Assembly (NCBI GenBank): GCA_004553545.1
Contig: SFLD01000002.1
Coordinates: 62,001 to 126,000, forward strand
Source of the DNA: Clostridiales bacterium
GTDB lineage: Bacteria; Bacillota; Clostridia; Oscillospirales; Oscillospiraceae
Direction of reading: 5' to 3'
DNA length: 64,000 nucleotides
The notes under the pieces are model-generated. The model was not told the DNA's origin. It saw nothing but the letters and a program-made list of their open reading frames with translations, and did no database searches. Below, piece after piece: positions 1 through 5,882 of this stretch; position 1 is the stretch's first letter; every line of letters begins with the position of its first letter. The position numbers and the translations under genes were made by a program.

Positions 1-409
1 GGGAGACCGTCAGGATGGTGCCCTCGGTGGGCTTCATCACGGCCTTGTAGGCGGAGGAGACGCCCTCCTGCAGGGCGGCGGCGAAGGCCGCGGGGGCGGC
101 GCTCTCGTGGCCCTTCAGGCCCTTGGAGATGCCCCGGAAGAGGAGGGAGAGGATGACGCCGGAGTTGCCCCGGGCACCCCGCAGGAGGGCGCTCGCGGTG
201 ATGGAGGCGGCCTGGTCCACCGTCTCGGGCTCCTTGCGCTGGAGCTCCGTCACGGCGGCGGCCAGAGTCATGCTCATATTGGTGCCGGTGTCGCCGTCCG
301 GCACGGGGAAGACGTTGAGGTCGTTGATGGCCTGCTTCTCCCGGGTGATGCAGGCGGCGCCGTGGAGCACCATCTGCTTGAAAAGCGACGCGGTGATCTG
401 ATCGTACAT
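1..409 (-). CDS. DAK2-domain fatty-acid kinase subunit (FakA/YloV-like), 5' part only
   Basis: The N-terminal 136 residues are present; the rest lies beyond the left edge. The stretch NVFPVPDGDTGTNM is the nucleotide and Mg-binding signature of the DAK2/DhaL fold, and SALLRGARGNSGVILS follows as in FakA proteins. FakA binds ATP and, with a DegV/FakB lipid-binding partner, phosphorylates exogenous fatty acids for phospholipid synthesis. The gene follows a Gls24-like gene at 17 bp, the usual yloU-yloV arrangement of Firmicutes, and is probably transcribed from the promoter at 914-942. Family assignment is firm; the exact substrate is inferred. Confidence 0.88.
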   Translation of the reverse strand, partial: MYDQITASLFKQMVLHGAACITREKQAINDLNVFPVPDGDTGTNMSMTLAAAVTELQRKEPETVDQAASITASALLRGARGNSGVILSLLFRGISKGLKGHESAAPAAFAAALQEGVSSAYKAVMKPTEGTILTVS

Positions 410-425
410 GGCTGACGCTTCCTCC

Positions 426-776
426 TTATAAGATCATGGAGTCCACGCAGACATGGACGGATCGGACGGTAACGCCGGTGATCCGGGTGACGTCATAGCG
501 CAGGCGGTCGATGATGGCTTTGCAGACGGCGGGCAGGTTGACGCCGTTTTCCACGATGATGTGGAGCTCGATGGAGACGGTGTCATCCTCGTGGTAGGTG
601 ACGCTGACACCCTTGCTCATGGCCTCCCGCCGGAGGAGGTGGACGAGACCGTCCGTCATGGAGCGGAAGGCCATGCCCTTGACGCCGTAGCAGGTGGTGG
701 CGGCCATGCCGGCGATGTTGGAGAAGACCGCGTTGGAGACCGTGATCTCGCCAAGATCCGAATGGAATTGAATCAT
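426..776 (-). CDS. Asp23/Gls24 family envelope stress protein (YloU-like)
   Basis: A 116-residue protein with the compact alpha/beta Asp23/Gls24 fold: it opens with LGEITVSNAVFSNIAGMAA and contains the conserved VSIELHIIVENGVNLPAV segment. Family members are small cytoplasmic or membrane-peripheral proteins linked to envelope stress; the precise biochemical role is unknown. It sits immediately upstream of the FakA-type gene on the same strand, an arrangement conserved in Firmicutes, so the two are probably one operon. The ATG at 776 is preceded by AAAGAAAGGATG-like purine-rich sequence. Length is typical for the YloU subgroup. Confidence 0.85.
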   Translation of the reverse strand: MIQFHSDLGEITVSNAVFSNIAGMAATTCYGVKGMAFRSMTDGLVHLLRREAMSKGVSVTYHEDDTVSIELHIIVENGVNLPAVCKAIIDRLRYDVTRITGVTVRSVHVCVDSMIL

Positions 777-913
777 GAGAACATCCTTTCTTTCCCGGGG
801 GCGGGAGCTGTCCCCATCAAAAAGGGACAGAACGCGCAGGTCGCGCGGAAACGAAGGGCTTGAAGGTCCCCCATAGGCGGGGAACGGAGAGAAGCCGATA
901 ATAAAACAAGCAT

Positions 914-942
914 ATTATATACGCATTCCGCCAAAAGGGCAA
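914..942 (-). promoter_or_regulatory. Sigma-A-type promoter for the Gls24-fakA operon
   Basis: On the minus strand, -35 TTGCCC (937-942), a 17-bp spacer and -10 TATAAT (914-919) lie in an AT-rich island. The start codon of the Gls24-like gene is about 138 bp downstream. Confidence 0.7.
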
Positions 943-990
943 GAGAAAAAACGGGGAAACCGATCGCCCTTCGCCGGAGGGGGAAAAGAG

Positions 991-1021
991 GCCGGGAGGG
1001 AAGCGGCGCTTCCCTCCCGGC
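991..1021 (-). terminator. Rho-independent terminator after the YbjN-like gene
   Basis: A perfect 13-bp GC-rich stem (GCCGGGAGGGAAG with its complement) closes a 5-nt loop and is followed on the minus strand by CTCTTTTCCC. It lies 28 bp past the stop codon of the gene at 1050-1475. Confidence 0.75.
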
Positions 1022-1049
1022 GGGGCAATGGCGGTTCGGTTTCAGGGTC

Positions 1050-1475
1050 TCAGGTCCAGAGGGCCTTCATCAGGTCGGGGTAGGCCTCGTCGCAGATGTT
1101 GACGCAGCGGCTCAGCAGCTCCCGGCAGATCTCACCCACGTCGTGGTCCCGGAAGGAGGCGTCCATCTCCGCCTGGACGGTGCTGTCCTCGGTGTGGACG
1201 CAGAACTTGACGAAGCGGAACTTGCTGTTGAGGGCGTTGACCGTGAGGAAGATGGCGGCGGTCCGCTCCTTGGGGACCTTCAGGATGTCGAAGACCCGGA
1301 TGGCGACGCTCTCGCAGTCCTCGTCAAAAAAGAAGAGGCAGCGGATGGTGGGCATGCGGTCGCCGCTGTAGGTGACGGTCATCACGTCTTTGCCGCTCTG
1401 GGTGGGCTCGTTGATCTCATACTTGATCCCCTTGGCCTCCAGGGCATCAATGAACTGCTGGGTGGAAGAAAGCAT
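1050..1475 (-). CDS. YbjN-domain protein of unknown role
   Basis: A 141-residue acidic protein without signal peptide or membrane segment. Its layout (an N-terminal helix ending in EAKGIKYEI, a beta-rich middle with IRCLFFFDEDCESVAIRVFDI, then VNALNSKFRFVKFCVHTEDSTVQAEMD) resembles YbjN/type III secretion chaperone-like domains, where the central VNxLN...F segment is characteristic. No enzymatic motif is visible. It is monocistronic, with its own promoter (1524-1552) and terminator (991-1021). The fold assignment is from pattern recognition; function is unknown. Confidence 0.65.
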   Translation of the reverse strand: MLSSTQQFIDALEAKGIKYEINEPTQSGKDVMTVTYSGDRMPTIRCLFFFDEDCESVAIRVFDILKVPKERTAAIFLTVNALNSKFRFVKFCVHTEDSTVQAEMDASFRDHDVGEICRELLSRCVNICDEAYPDLMKALWT

Positions 1476-1523
1476 CGCGGGTACCTCCTGTTCTCGCGGA
1501 AAGCGAAGGTTCGAACGCTGTCA

Positions 1524-1552
1524 GTCTATCACGGGGCAGGCGGAGCGTCAAG
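1524..1552 (-). promoter_or_regulatory. Sigma-A-type promoter for the YbjN-like gene
   Basis: Minus strand: -35 TTGACG (1547-1552), 17-bp spacer, -10 TAGACT (1524-1529). The start codon is about 49 bp downstream with AGGAGGT as ribosome binding site. Confidence 0.75.
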
Positions 1553-1593
1553 GAAAGGTACGGATTCCCGGCGAAAAAATGACCGCTCCTCTC

Positions 1594-1622
1594 TTGCAAT
1601 GCGGGGCGGGATGCCGTATAGT
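1594..1622 (+). promoter_or_regulatory. Sigma-A-type promoter for rsmD-coaD
   Basis: -35 TTGCAA (1594-1599), 17-bp spacer, -10 TATAGT (1617-1622), 41 bp before the rsmD start. It is divergent from the YbjN promoter, with about 40 bp between the two -35 boxes. Confidence 0.75.
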
Positions 1623-1663
1623 AAGGGGTACGAGAAAATCTGGACCGCGGGAGGTCAGTTGGT

Positions 1664-2218
1664 ATGCGAGTGATCACCGGATCGGCCCGGGGCCGCCGCT
1701 TGAAGGAGCTGGAGGGGATGGAGACCCGCCCCACCACGGACCGGGTGAAGGAGGGACTCTTCAACGTCCTTCAGTTTGACATCGAGGGACGGCGGGTGCT
1801 GGACCTCTTCGCCGGCACCGGGCAGCTGGGCATCGAGTGCCTCTCCCGGGGGGCGGCGGAGGCCGTCTTCGCCGAGCGGCGGCCGGACGCCCTGAAGCTC
1901 ATCCGGAAAAACCTGAAGGTGACGGAGCTTTCGGACCGGGCGAGGGTGGTGGCCGGAGACTCCCTGGAGTTCCTGAGCACCACGAAGGAGAAGTTCGACA
2001 TCATCCTGCTGGACCCGCCCTATGCCTCCGGCCTTCTGGAGGAGGCTTTGAAGCTCATCGCAAAGCGGGACCTGCTGAACCCCCACGGCATCGTGACGGC
2101 GGAGTGCCCGGCGGAGCATGTGCTGCCGGAGCTGCCGGCGCCCTACTGCATGGGGCGGCGCTACCGCTACGGAAAGATCAGTCTGGGCGTTTACCGCCGG
2201 GAGGAGGACGCGCTATGA
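1664..2218 (+). CDS. rsmD: 16S rRNA (guanine(966)-N(2))-methyltransferase
   Basis: A 184-residue SAM-dependent methyltransferase that modifies G966 of 16S rRNA in the assembling small subunit. It begins with the family signature MRVITGSARGRRL, followed by RPTTDRVKEGLFN, the SAM-binding DLFAGTGQLGIE and the catalytic motif DPPY. Length matches the family. The stop codon overlaps the coaD start by 4 nt (ATGA), indicating translational coupling; rsmD-coaD is a common Firmicutes pair. The ATG at 1664 follows GGGAGGTCAG at normal spacing. Confidence 0.96.
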   Translation: MRVITGSARGRRLKELEGMETRPTTDRVKEGLFNVLQFDIEGRRVLDLFAGTGQLGIECLSRGAAEAVFAERRPDALKLIRKNLKVTELSDRARVVAGDSLEFLSTTKEKFDIILLDPPYASGLLEEALKLIAKRDLLNPHGIVTAECPAEHVLPELPAPYCMGRRYRYGKISLGVYRREEDAL

Positions 2219-2703
2219 CCACCGCCATCTGCACCGGGAGCTTCGATCCCATCACCCTGGGCCACACCGACGTCATCCGCCGGGCCGCCGCCTGCTTTGA
2301 CCGGGTGGTGATCTGCGTGGCCGCCAACACGGAAAAGAGGAACCAGCTCTTCACCGGCGAGGAGAAGCTGGCCCTGGTCCAGGCCGCCGTGGCGGACCTC
2401 CCCAATGTGGAGGCCAAGCTCTGGCCGGGCCTGGTGGTGGACTTCGCCAGGCGCCACGGGGCCACCGTCATCGTCCGGGGGGCCCGCAGCGCCTCGGACT
2501 TCGACGCGGAGTACGCCATGGGCATCATCAACGGCAAGCTCCTGCCGGGGCTGGACACCGTGATCTTCCCCGCCGCGCCGGAATACCTGCACATCAGCTC
2601 CACCATGGCCCGGGACATGATCCGCTACGGCCAGCCGCTGGAGGACTGCCTGCCTGCGGCGATCCTGCCGCTGCTGCGGGAAATGAGAAAGGATGGAAAG
2701 TAA
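2215..2703 (+). CDS. coaD: Phosphopantetheine adenylyltransferase
   Basis: 162 residues. It catalyses the penultimate step of coenzyme A synthesis, joining ATP and 4'-phosphopantetheine to form dephospho-CoA. The nucleotidyltransferase signature GSFDPITLGHTDV carries the TxGH form of the HxGH motif, RGARSASDFDAEY is the conserved substrate-binding segment, and HISSTMARD is the ISSTxxR-type motif. The start is the ATG inside the 4-nt overlap with rsmD; the reading frame is open upstream of it, but the signature begins right at this ATG. Cytoplasmic; same operon as rsmD and the following coiled-coil gene. Confidence 0.96.
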   Translation: MTTAICTGSFDPITLGHTDVIRRAAACFDRVVICVAANTEKRNQLFTGEEKLALVQAAVADLPNVEAKLWPGLVVDFARRHGATVIVRGARSASDFDAEYAMGIINGKLLPGLDTVIFPAAPEYLHISSTMARDMIRYGQPLEDCLPAAILPLLREMRKDGK

Positions 2704-2704
2704 C

Positions 2705-3232
2705 ATGGCAAACGAACAGGATGTGACCCGCCTCATTGATATGCTGTATGAAAAGGTGGAGGACGCCAAGGCCCCTGCCCTGAAGCCCAACATGAGCATG
2801 GTGGACCGGGACGAGATCCTGGACCTGCTGGATGAGCTCCGGGCCCAGCTGCCGGTGGAGCTCCGCCGGGCCAAGGAGCTGCTGGCCGCCCGGGAGAAGT
2901 TCGTGGAGGACGCCAAGCGGGATGTGGACCGGATGATGCGTCAGGCGGAGCTGGAGGCCAAGAGCAAGGTCTCCGAGAGCGAGATCCTCTCCGCCGCCCG
3001 GGAGAAGAGCCGGGGCATGATCGCCCACGCCGAGGAGCGCTGCCGCCGGATGTACCAGGTGACCAACGAGTACACCGAGGACGCCCTGGCCCGGGCCGAG
3101 GAGGCCATGCAGATGGCCCTGGACGAGGTGAAGCAGTCCCGGGTGAACTTCCGCAGCGCCTCCGCCGCCAAGATGCAGGAGCAGCGGGCTAAGATGAACG
3201 GCACCGATGAGCCGGAATCCACTGACGAATAA
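2705..3232 (+). CDS. Coiled-coil protein downstream of coaD
   Basis: 175 residues from the ATG at 2705, chosen because GGAAAG lies 4-5 nt upstream; an ATG 12 nt earlier would sit inside coaD with poor spacing. Almost the whole protein is charged, Ala/Glu/Arg-rich helix with heptad character (VDRDEILDLLDELRAQL, AKELLAAREKFVEDAKRDV), resembling DivIVA-like or ATP-synthase b-subunit-like coiled coils. No membrane segment or catalytic motif is seen. It follows coaD by 1 bp and precedes a strong terminator, so it ends the operon. A scaffolding or division-related role is possible but unproven. Confidence 0.75.
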   Translation: MANEQDVTRLIDMLYEKVEDAKAPALKPNMSMVDRDEILDLLDELRAQLPVELRRAKELLAAREKFVEDAKRDVDRMMRQAELEAKSKVSESEILSAAREKSRGMIAHAEERCRRMYQVTNEYTEDALARAEEAMQMALDEVKQSRVNFRSASAAKMQEQRAKMNGTDEPESTDE

Positions 3233-3328
3233 CACAAAAACGAGCGCAAAATTTCGTAGGAAGTCACAAAGAAATTTACAGAATTTTTGCAAGAAATCAA
3301 CATCTAGCGTGGAAACGCGGGAACGGGG

Positions 3329-3363
3329 CCGCCCGGCACAAGATATTGTGCCGGGCGGTTTTT
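3329..3363 (+). terminator. Terminator of the rsmD-coaD operon
   Basis: A 13-bp stem (CCGCCCGGCACAA / TTGTGCCGGGCGG) with a GATA loop is followed by TTTTTA. The gene-free stretch 3233-3602 contains this hairpin, then a purine-rich G/A tract and the mraZ promoter and operator. Confidence 0.9.
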
Positions 3364-3478
3364 ATGGTTTTATGGAAACGGGAACGAAAATCAAACACTT
3401 GTTTGAAAAATCCGGGGAGGGAGGAAGAGATTTCCACATTGTGGGAGAAAAAGGGGGAGGGAGGGGGAGAAAAAACCC

Positions 3479-3507
3479 TTGCAATCTCCCGGGGCTTTGC
3501 GTATACT
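3479..3507 (+). promoter_or_regulatory. mraZ promoter driving the dcw cluster
   Basis: -35 TTGCAA (3479-3484), 17-bp spacer, -10 TATACT (3502-3507). The predicted start of transcription (about 3514) is just before the TGGGG repeats at 3521-3555, giving an mraZ leader of roughly 90 nt. Confidence 0.8.
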
Positions 3508-3520
3508 CAAACTACAAGGG

Positions 3521-3555
3521 TGGGGATTTGTGGCACTGGATGTCACCGAGTGGGG
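3521..3555 (+). promoter_or_regulatory. Putative MraZ operator, 10-bp phased TGGNN repeats
   Basis: Four pentamers in exact 10-bp register: TGGGG (3521), TGGCA (3531), TGTCA (3541) and TGGGG (3551). MraZ proteins are known to bind direct repeats of TGGGN with 5-nt spacers upstream of their own gene, and the position right after the mraZ promoter fits autoregulation. Two of the four units are degenerate. Confidence 0.65.
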
Positions 3556-3602
3556 ATCGAGTGCCATTTCCGCCCTGAGAAGCAGCGAAAGGGGGGACCG
3601 AT

Positions 3603-4046
3603 ATGGCGCGCTTGCTGGGCAAATCCATCAACAGTGTGGACAGCAAGGGCCGTGTTGTCATCCCCCTTGCCATGCGGGAGGCCCTGGGCGGCAGCTTCTA
3701 CCTGACCATCGGCGCCGCGGGCTGCGTCACCATCTACCCCGAGAGCAAGTGGGAGCAGATCTCCGACACCATGGACGAGCTCCCCTACTCCGAGGCGCAG
3801 CTGCTGGGCCTTCTCTACGCCAACGCCGTGCAGTGCGAGCCGGACGGGCAGGGCCGCGTCCTGCTGCCGGCGAACCTCCGGAAGTACGCGAACATCGGAA
3901 AGACCGCGGCCATCATCGGCCAGAATACCTATGCGGAGATCTGGGACGAGGCGGCATGGGAGGAGCGGGAGCAGAAGCTCCTCTCCGGCGGCGACCTGGC
4001 CGCCGCCATGGACGCCCTGGCCCGGAATCGCCGGGATCGGAGCTGA
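3603..4046 (+). CDS. mraZ: Transcriptional regulator MraZ
   Basis: 147 residues with two AbrB-like half-domains typical of MraZ: SINSVDSKGRVVIPLAMR (residues about 8-25) and QCEPDGQGRVLLPANLRKYA (about 79-98). MraZ is a ring-forming DNA-binding protein that represses its own division and cell-wall operon. The start ATG follows AAAGGGGGG. It is the first gene of the cluster and lies 3 bp before rsmH. The promoter and phased TGGGG repeats upstream support autoregulation. Confidence 0.96.
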   Translation: MARLLGKSINSVDSKGRVVIPLAMREALGGSFYLTIGAAGCVTIYPESKWEQISDTMDELPYSEAQLLGLLYANAVQCEPDGQGRVLLPANLRKYANIGKTAAIIGQNTYAEIWDEAAWEEREQKLLSGGDLAAAMDALARNRRDRS

Positions 4047-4049
4047 GGC

Positions 4050-4997
4050 ATGGAGTATACGCATCAGCCGGTCCTGCTGACGGAGTGCATCGAGGGCCTT
4101 GCCATCCGGCCGGACGGCATCTATGTGGACGGCACCCTGGGCCGGGCGGGCCACTCCCGGGAGATCGCGAAGCGGCTCACCACCGGGCGGCTCCTCTGCA
4201 TCGACCGGGACCAGGCCGCCATCGACGCGGCGGAGGAGCGCCTTGCCCCCTGGCGGGACCGGGTGACCCTCATCCACAGCAATTTTGACCGCCTGGGGGA
4301 CATCCTCCGGGAGGAGGGCATCGCCGGCGTGGACGGGATGCTCTTTGACCTGGGCGTCTCCTCCCCTCAGTTGGACGACCCGGCCCGGGGCTTTTCCTAC
4401 ATGCACGACGCCCCGCTGGACATGCGGATGGACGCCTCCGCCCCCCTCACCGCCCGGGAGGTGGTGAACGGCTGGAGCTATGAGGAGCTCCGGCGGATCC
4501 TTTTCGACTTCGGGGAGGAGCGCTACGCCCCCGCCATCGCAAAGGCCATCTGCCGCCGCCGGGAGGAAAAGCCCATCGAGACGACGGTGGAGTTGGTGGA
4601 GGTCATCAAGTCCGCCATGCCTCCCGCCGCCCTGCGGGAGAAGCAGCACCCTGCCAAGCGGAGCTTCCAGGCCATCCGCATCGCCGTCAACGGCGAGCTG
4701 GACGCCCTGGAGCCCATGCTGGAGGCCGGGGCCGACGCCCTGACGCCGGGGGGACGGCTGGCCGTCATCACCTTCCACTCCCTGGAGGACCGGATCGTGA
4801 AGCGGACGCTGCAGCGCCTTGCCACCGGCTGCACCTGCCCCAAGGAGTTCCCGGTCTGCGTCTGCGGGAAGAAGCCCAAGCTGAAGCTGGTGAACCGCAA
4901 GCCCATCGTCTCCACGCCGGAGGAGCTGGAGGAGAACCCCCGGGCCCGCAGCGCCAAGCTCCGCATCGCGGAGCGCTGCGGCTTTGATATCGGATAA
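4050..4997 (+). CDS. rsmH: 16S rRNA (cytosine(1402)-N(4))-methyltransferase
   Basis: 315 residues. RsmH (MraW) methylates C1402 in the 16S rRNA decoding centre using SAM. Visible family motifs are HQPVLLTECIEGL at the N-terminus, VDGTLGRAGHSREI (SAM binding), FDLGVSSPQLDDPARGFS and TFHSLEDRIVKR, and it ends with the usual NPRARSAKLRIAER. Length is standard. It starts 3 bp after mraZ in the dcw operon; a 207-bp gap with an inverted repeat separates it from ftsL. Confidence 0.97.
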   Translation: MEYTHQPVLLTECIEGLAIRPDGIYVDGTLGRAGHSREIAKRLTTGRLLCIDRDQAAIDAAEERLAPWRDRVTLIHSNFDRLGDILREEGIAGVDGMLFDLGVSSPQLDDPARGFSYMHDAPLDMRMDASAPLTAREVVNGWSYEELRRILFDFGEERYAPAIAKAICRRREEKPIETTVELVEVIKSAMPPAALREKQHPAKRSFQAIRIAVNGELDALEPMLEAGADALTPGGRLAVITFHSLEDRIVKRTLQRLATGCTCPKEFPVCVCGKKPKLKLVNRKPIVSTPEELEENPRARSAKLRIAERCGFDIG

Positions 4998-5160
4998 CGG
5001 CCCTCAAAAGCCTCGCAGAGCTTCCGCCGCCGGGGCGGCGGAAGAAATTTGGATCATGTTTTGCCGCGGCGCGTACGTGGCAAAAAATTCTTTGCACGAA
5101 GCGCAGTGTCGATGCCCGCCACAGGCGGGAGGAGGCATGGAGCGCAGTGAGAATCTTTTC

Positions 5161-5185
5161 GTTGAAATTCCAGGGGGATTTCAAC
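5161..5185 (+). repeat. Perfect 8-bp inverted repeat just upstream of ftsL
   Basis: GTTGAAAT (5161-5168) and ATTTCAAC (5178-5185) flank a 9-nt loop, ending directly before the ribosome binding region of ftsL. In RNA it would form a hairpin next to the GAGGA sequence, so it may tune ftsL translation, or it may be a DNA operator. The preceding bases (about 5007-5115) carry a copy of a dispersed hairpin repeat. Confidence 0.5.
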
Positions 5186-5204
5186 GAGGAACGGAGTGAC
5201 GAGT

Positions 5205-5759
5205 ATGGCAGCCACCGCCCGCAAGGAGCGTTATCAGAATCGCGGAACGGTATATGGGAACCTTGCCTACGACCTGGACCGGGAGGTCCTGCGCCGGGAG
5301 CTGGACCACGCCGGGGAGGCCCGGCGGGAGAAGGTCCAGGCCGCTCCCCGGGTGCGGAGCCTCACCCATGTGCAGGTCCGGGCAAAGGAGCAGGTCTCTG
5401 TTCTGACGGTGCTGGGTCTCCTGGCGGCGGCAGGGCTTGCGGTGCTGCTGCTCTACAGCTATGTGCAGATGACGGTGATCGGCTCGTCCGTTGCGTCGCT
5501 GCAGAGCGAGCTCTCCTCTCTGGAGTCCCAGAACGTGCTGCTCACCACCCAGTATCAGGAGCTCTATGACCTCGCCGCCGTGAAGGCGGCGGCAGAGGAG
5601 GCCGGCATGACCAAGCCCTCCGGCAGCCAGGTCTTCTACCTGGACCTCTCGGAGGGGGACAGCGCCGTGGTCTTCCAGCAGCAGGAGCCCGGCGTGCTGG
5701 ACAAGCTCCTGGACTCCCTGAACCACGGCGTCTACGCCGCAGTGGAATATTTCAGCTGA
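5205..5759 (+). CDS. ftsL: FtsL-like cell division protein
   Basis: 184 residues in the place of ftsL between rsmH and the division transpeptidase. A basic cytoplasmic N-terminus (about 60 residues) precedes one membrane segment (VSVLTVLGLLAAAGLAVLLLY) and an extracytoplasmic coiled-coil start (SSVASLQSELSSLESQNVLL) typical of FtsL/DivIC bitopic proteins that bridge FtsQ and FtsW-FtsI. Sequence is poorly conserved in this family, so position and topology carry the call. The ATG at 5205 is preferred over an in-frame GTG at 5196 because CGGAG sits 8 nt before it. It is longer than most FtsL. Confidence 0.82.
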   Translation: MAATARKERYQNRGTVYGNLAYDLDREVLRRELDHAGEARREKVQAAPRVRSLTHVQVRAKEQVSVLTVLGLLAAAGLAVLLLYSYVQMTVIGSSVASLQSELSSLESQNVLLTTQYQELYDLAAVKAAAEEAGMTKPSGSQVFYLDLSEGDSAVVFQQQEPGVLDKLLDSLNHGVYAAVEYFS

Positions 5760-5779
5760 ACGCGCCCATAGAATGAGGA

Positions 5780-5807
5780 GGGAGTAAGAAGGCGACTTCT
5801 TACTCCC
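5780..5807 (+). terminator. Hairpin between ftsL and the PBP gene (possible attenuator)
   Basis: A perfect 12-bp stem (GGGAGTAAGAAG / CTTCTTACTCCC) with a GCGA loop is followed by GTCTTTG, a weak U-tract. It sits 20 bp after the ftsL stop, inside the dcw cluster, so it may partially terminate or process the transcript. Confidence 0.5.
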
Positions 5808-5882
5808 GTCTTTGCCATTCGCCGGGAATTTCCGGAGAGGCAAAACGGCAGGAAACAGAGCTTTTCGGGAAAGGAAATTCGC

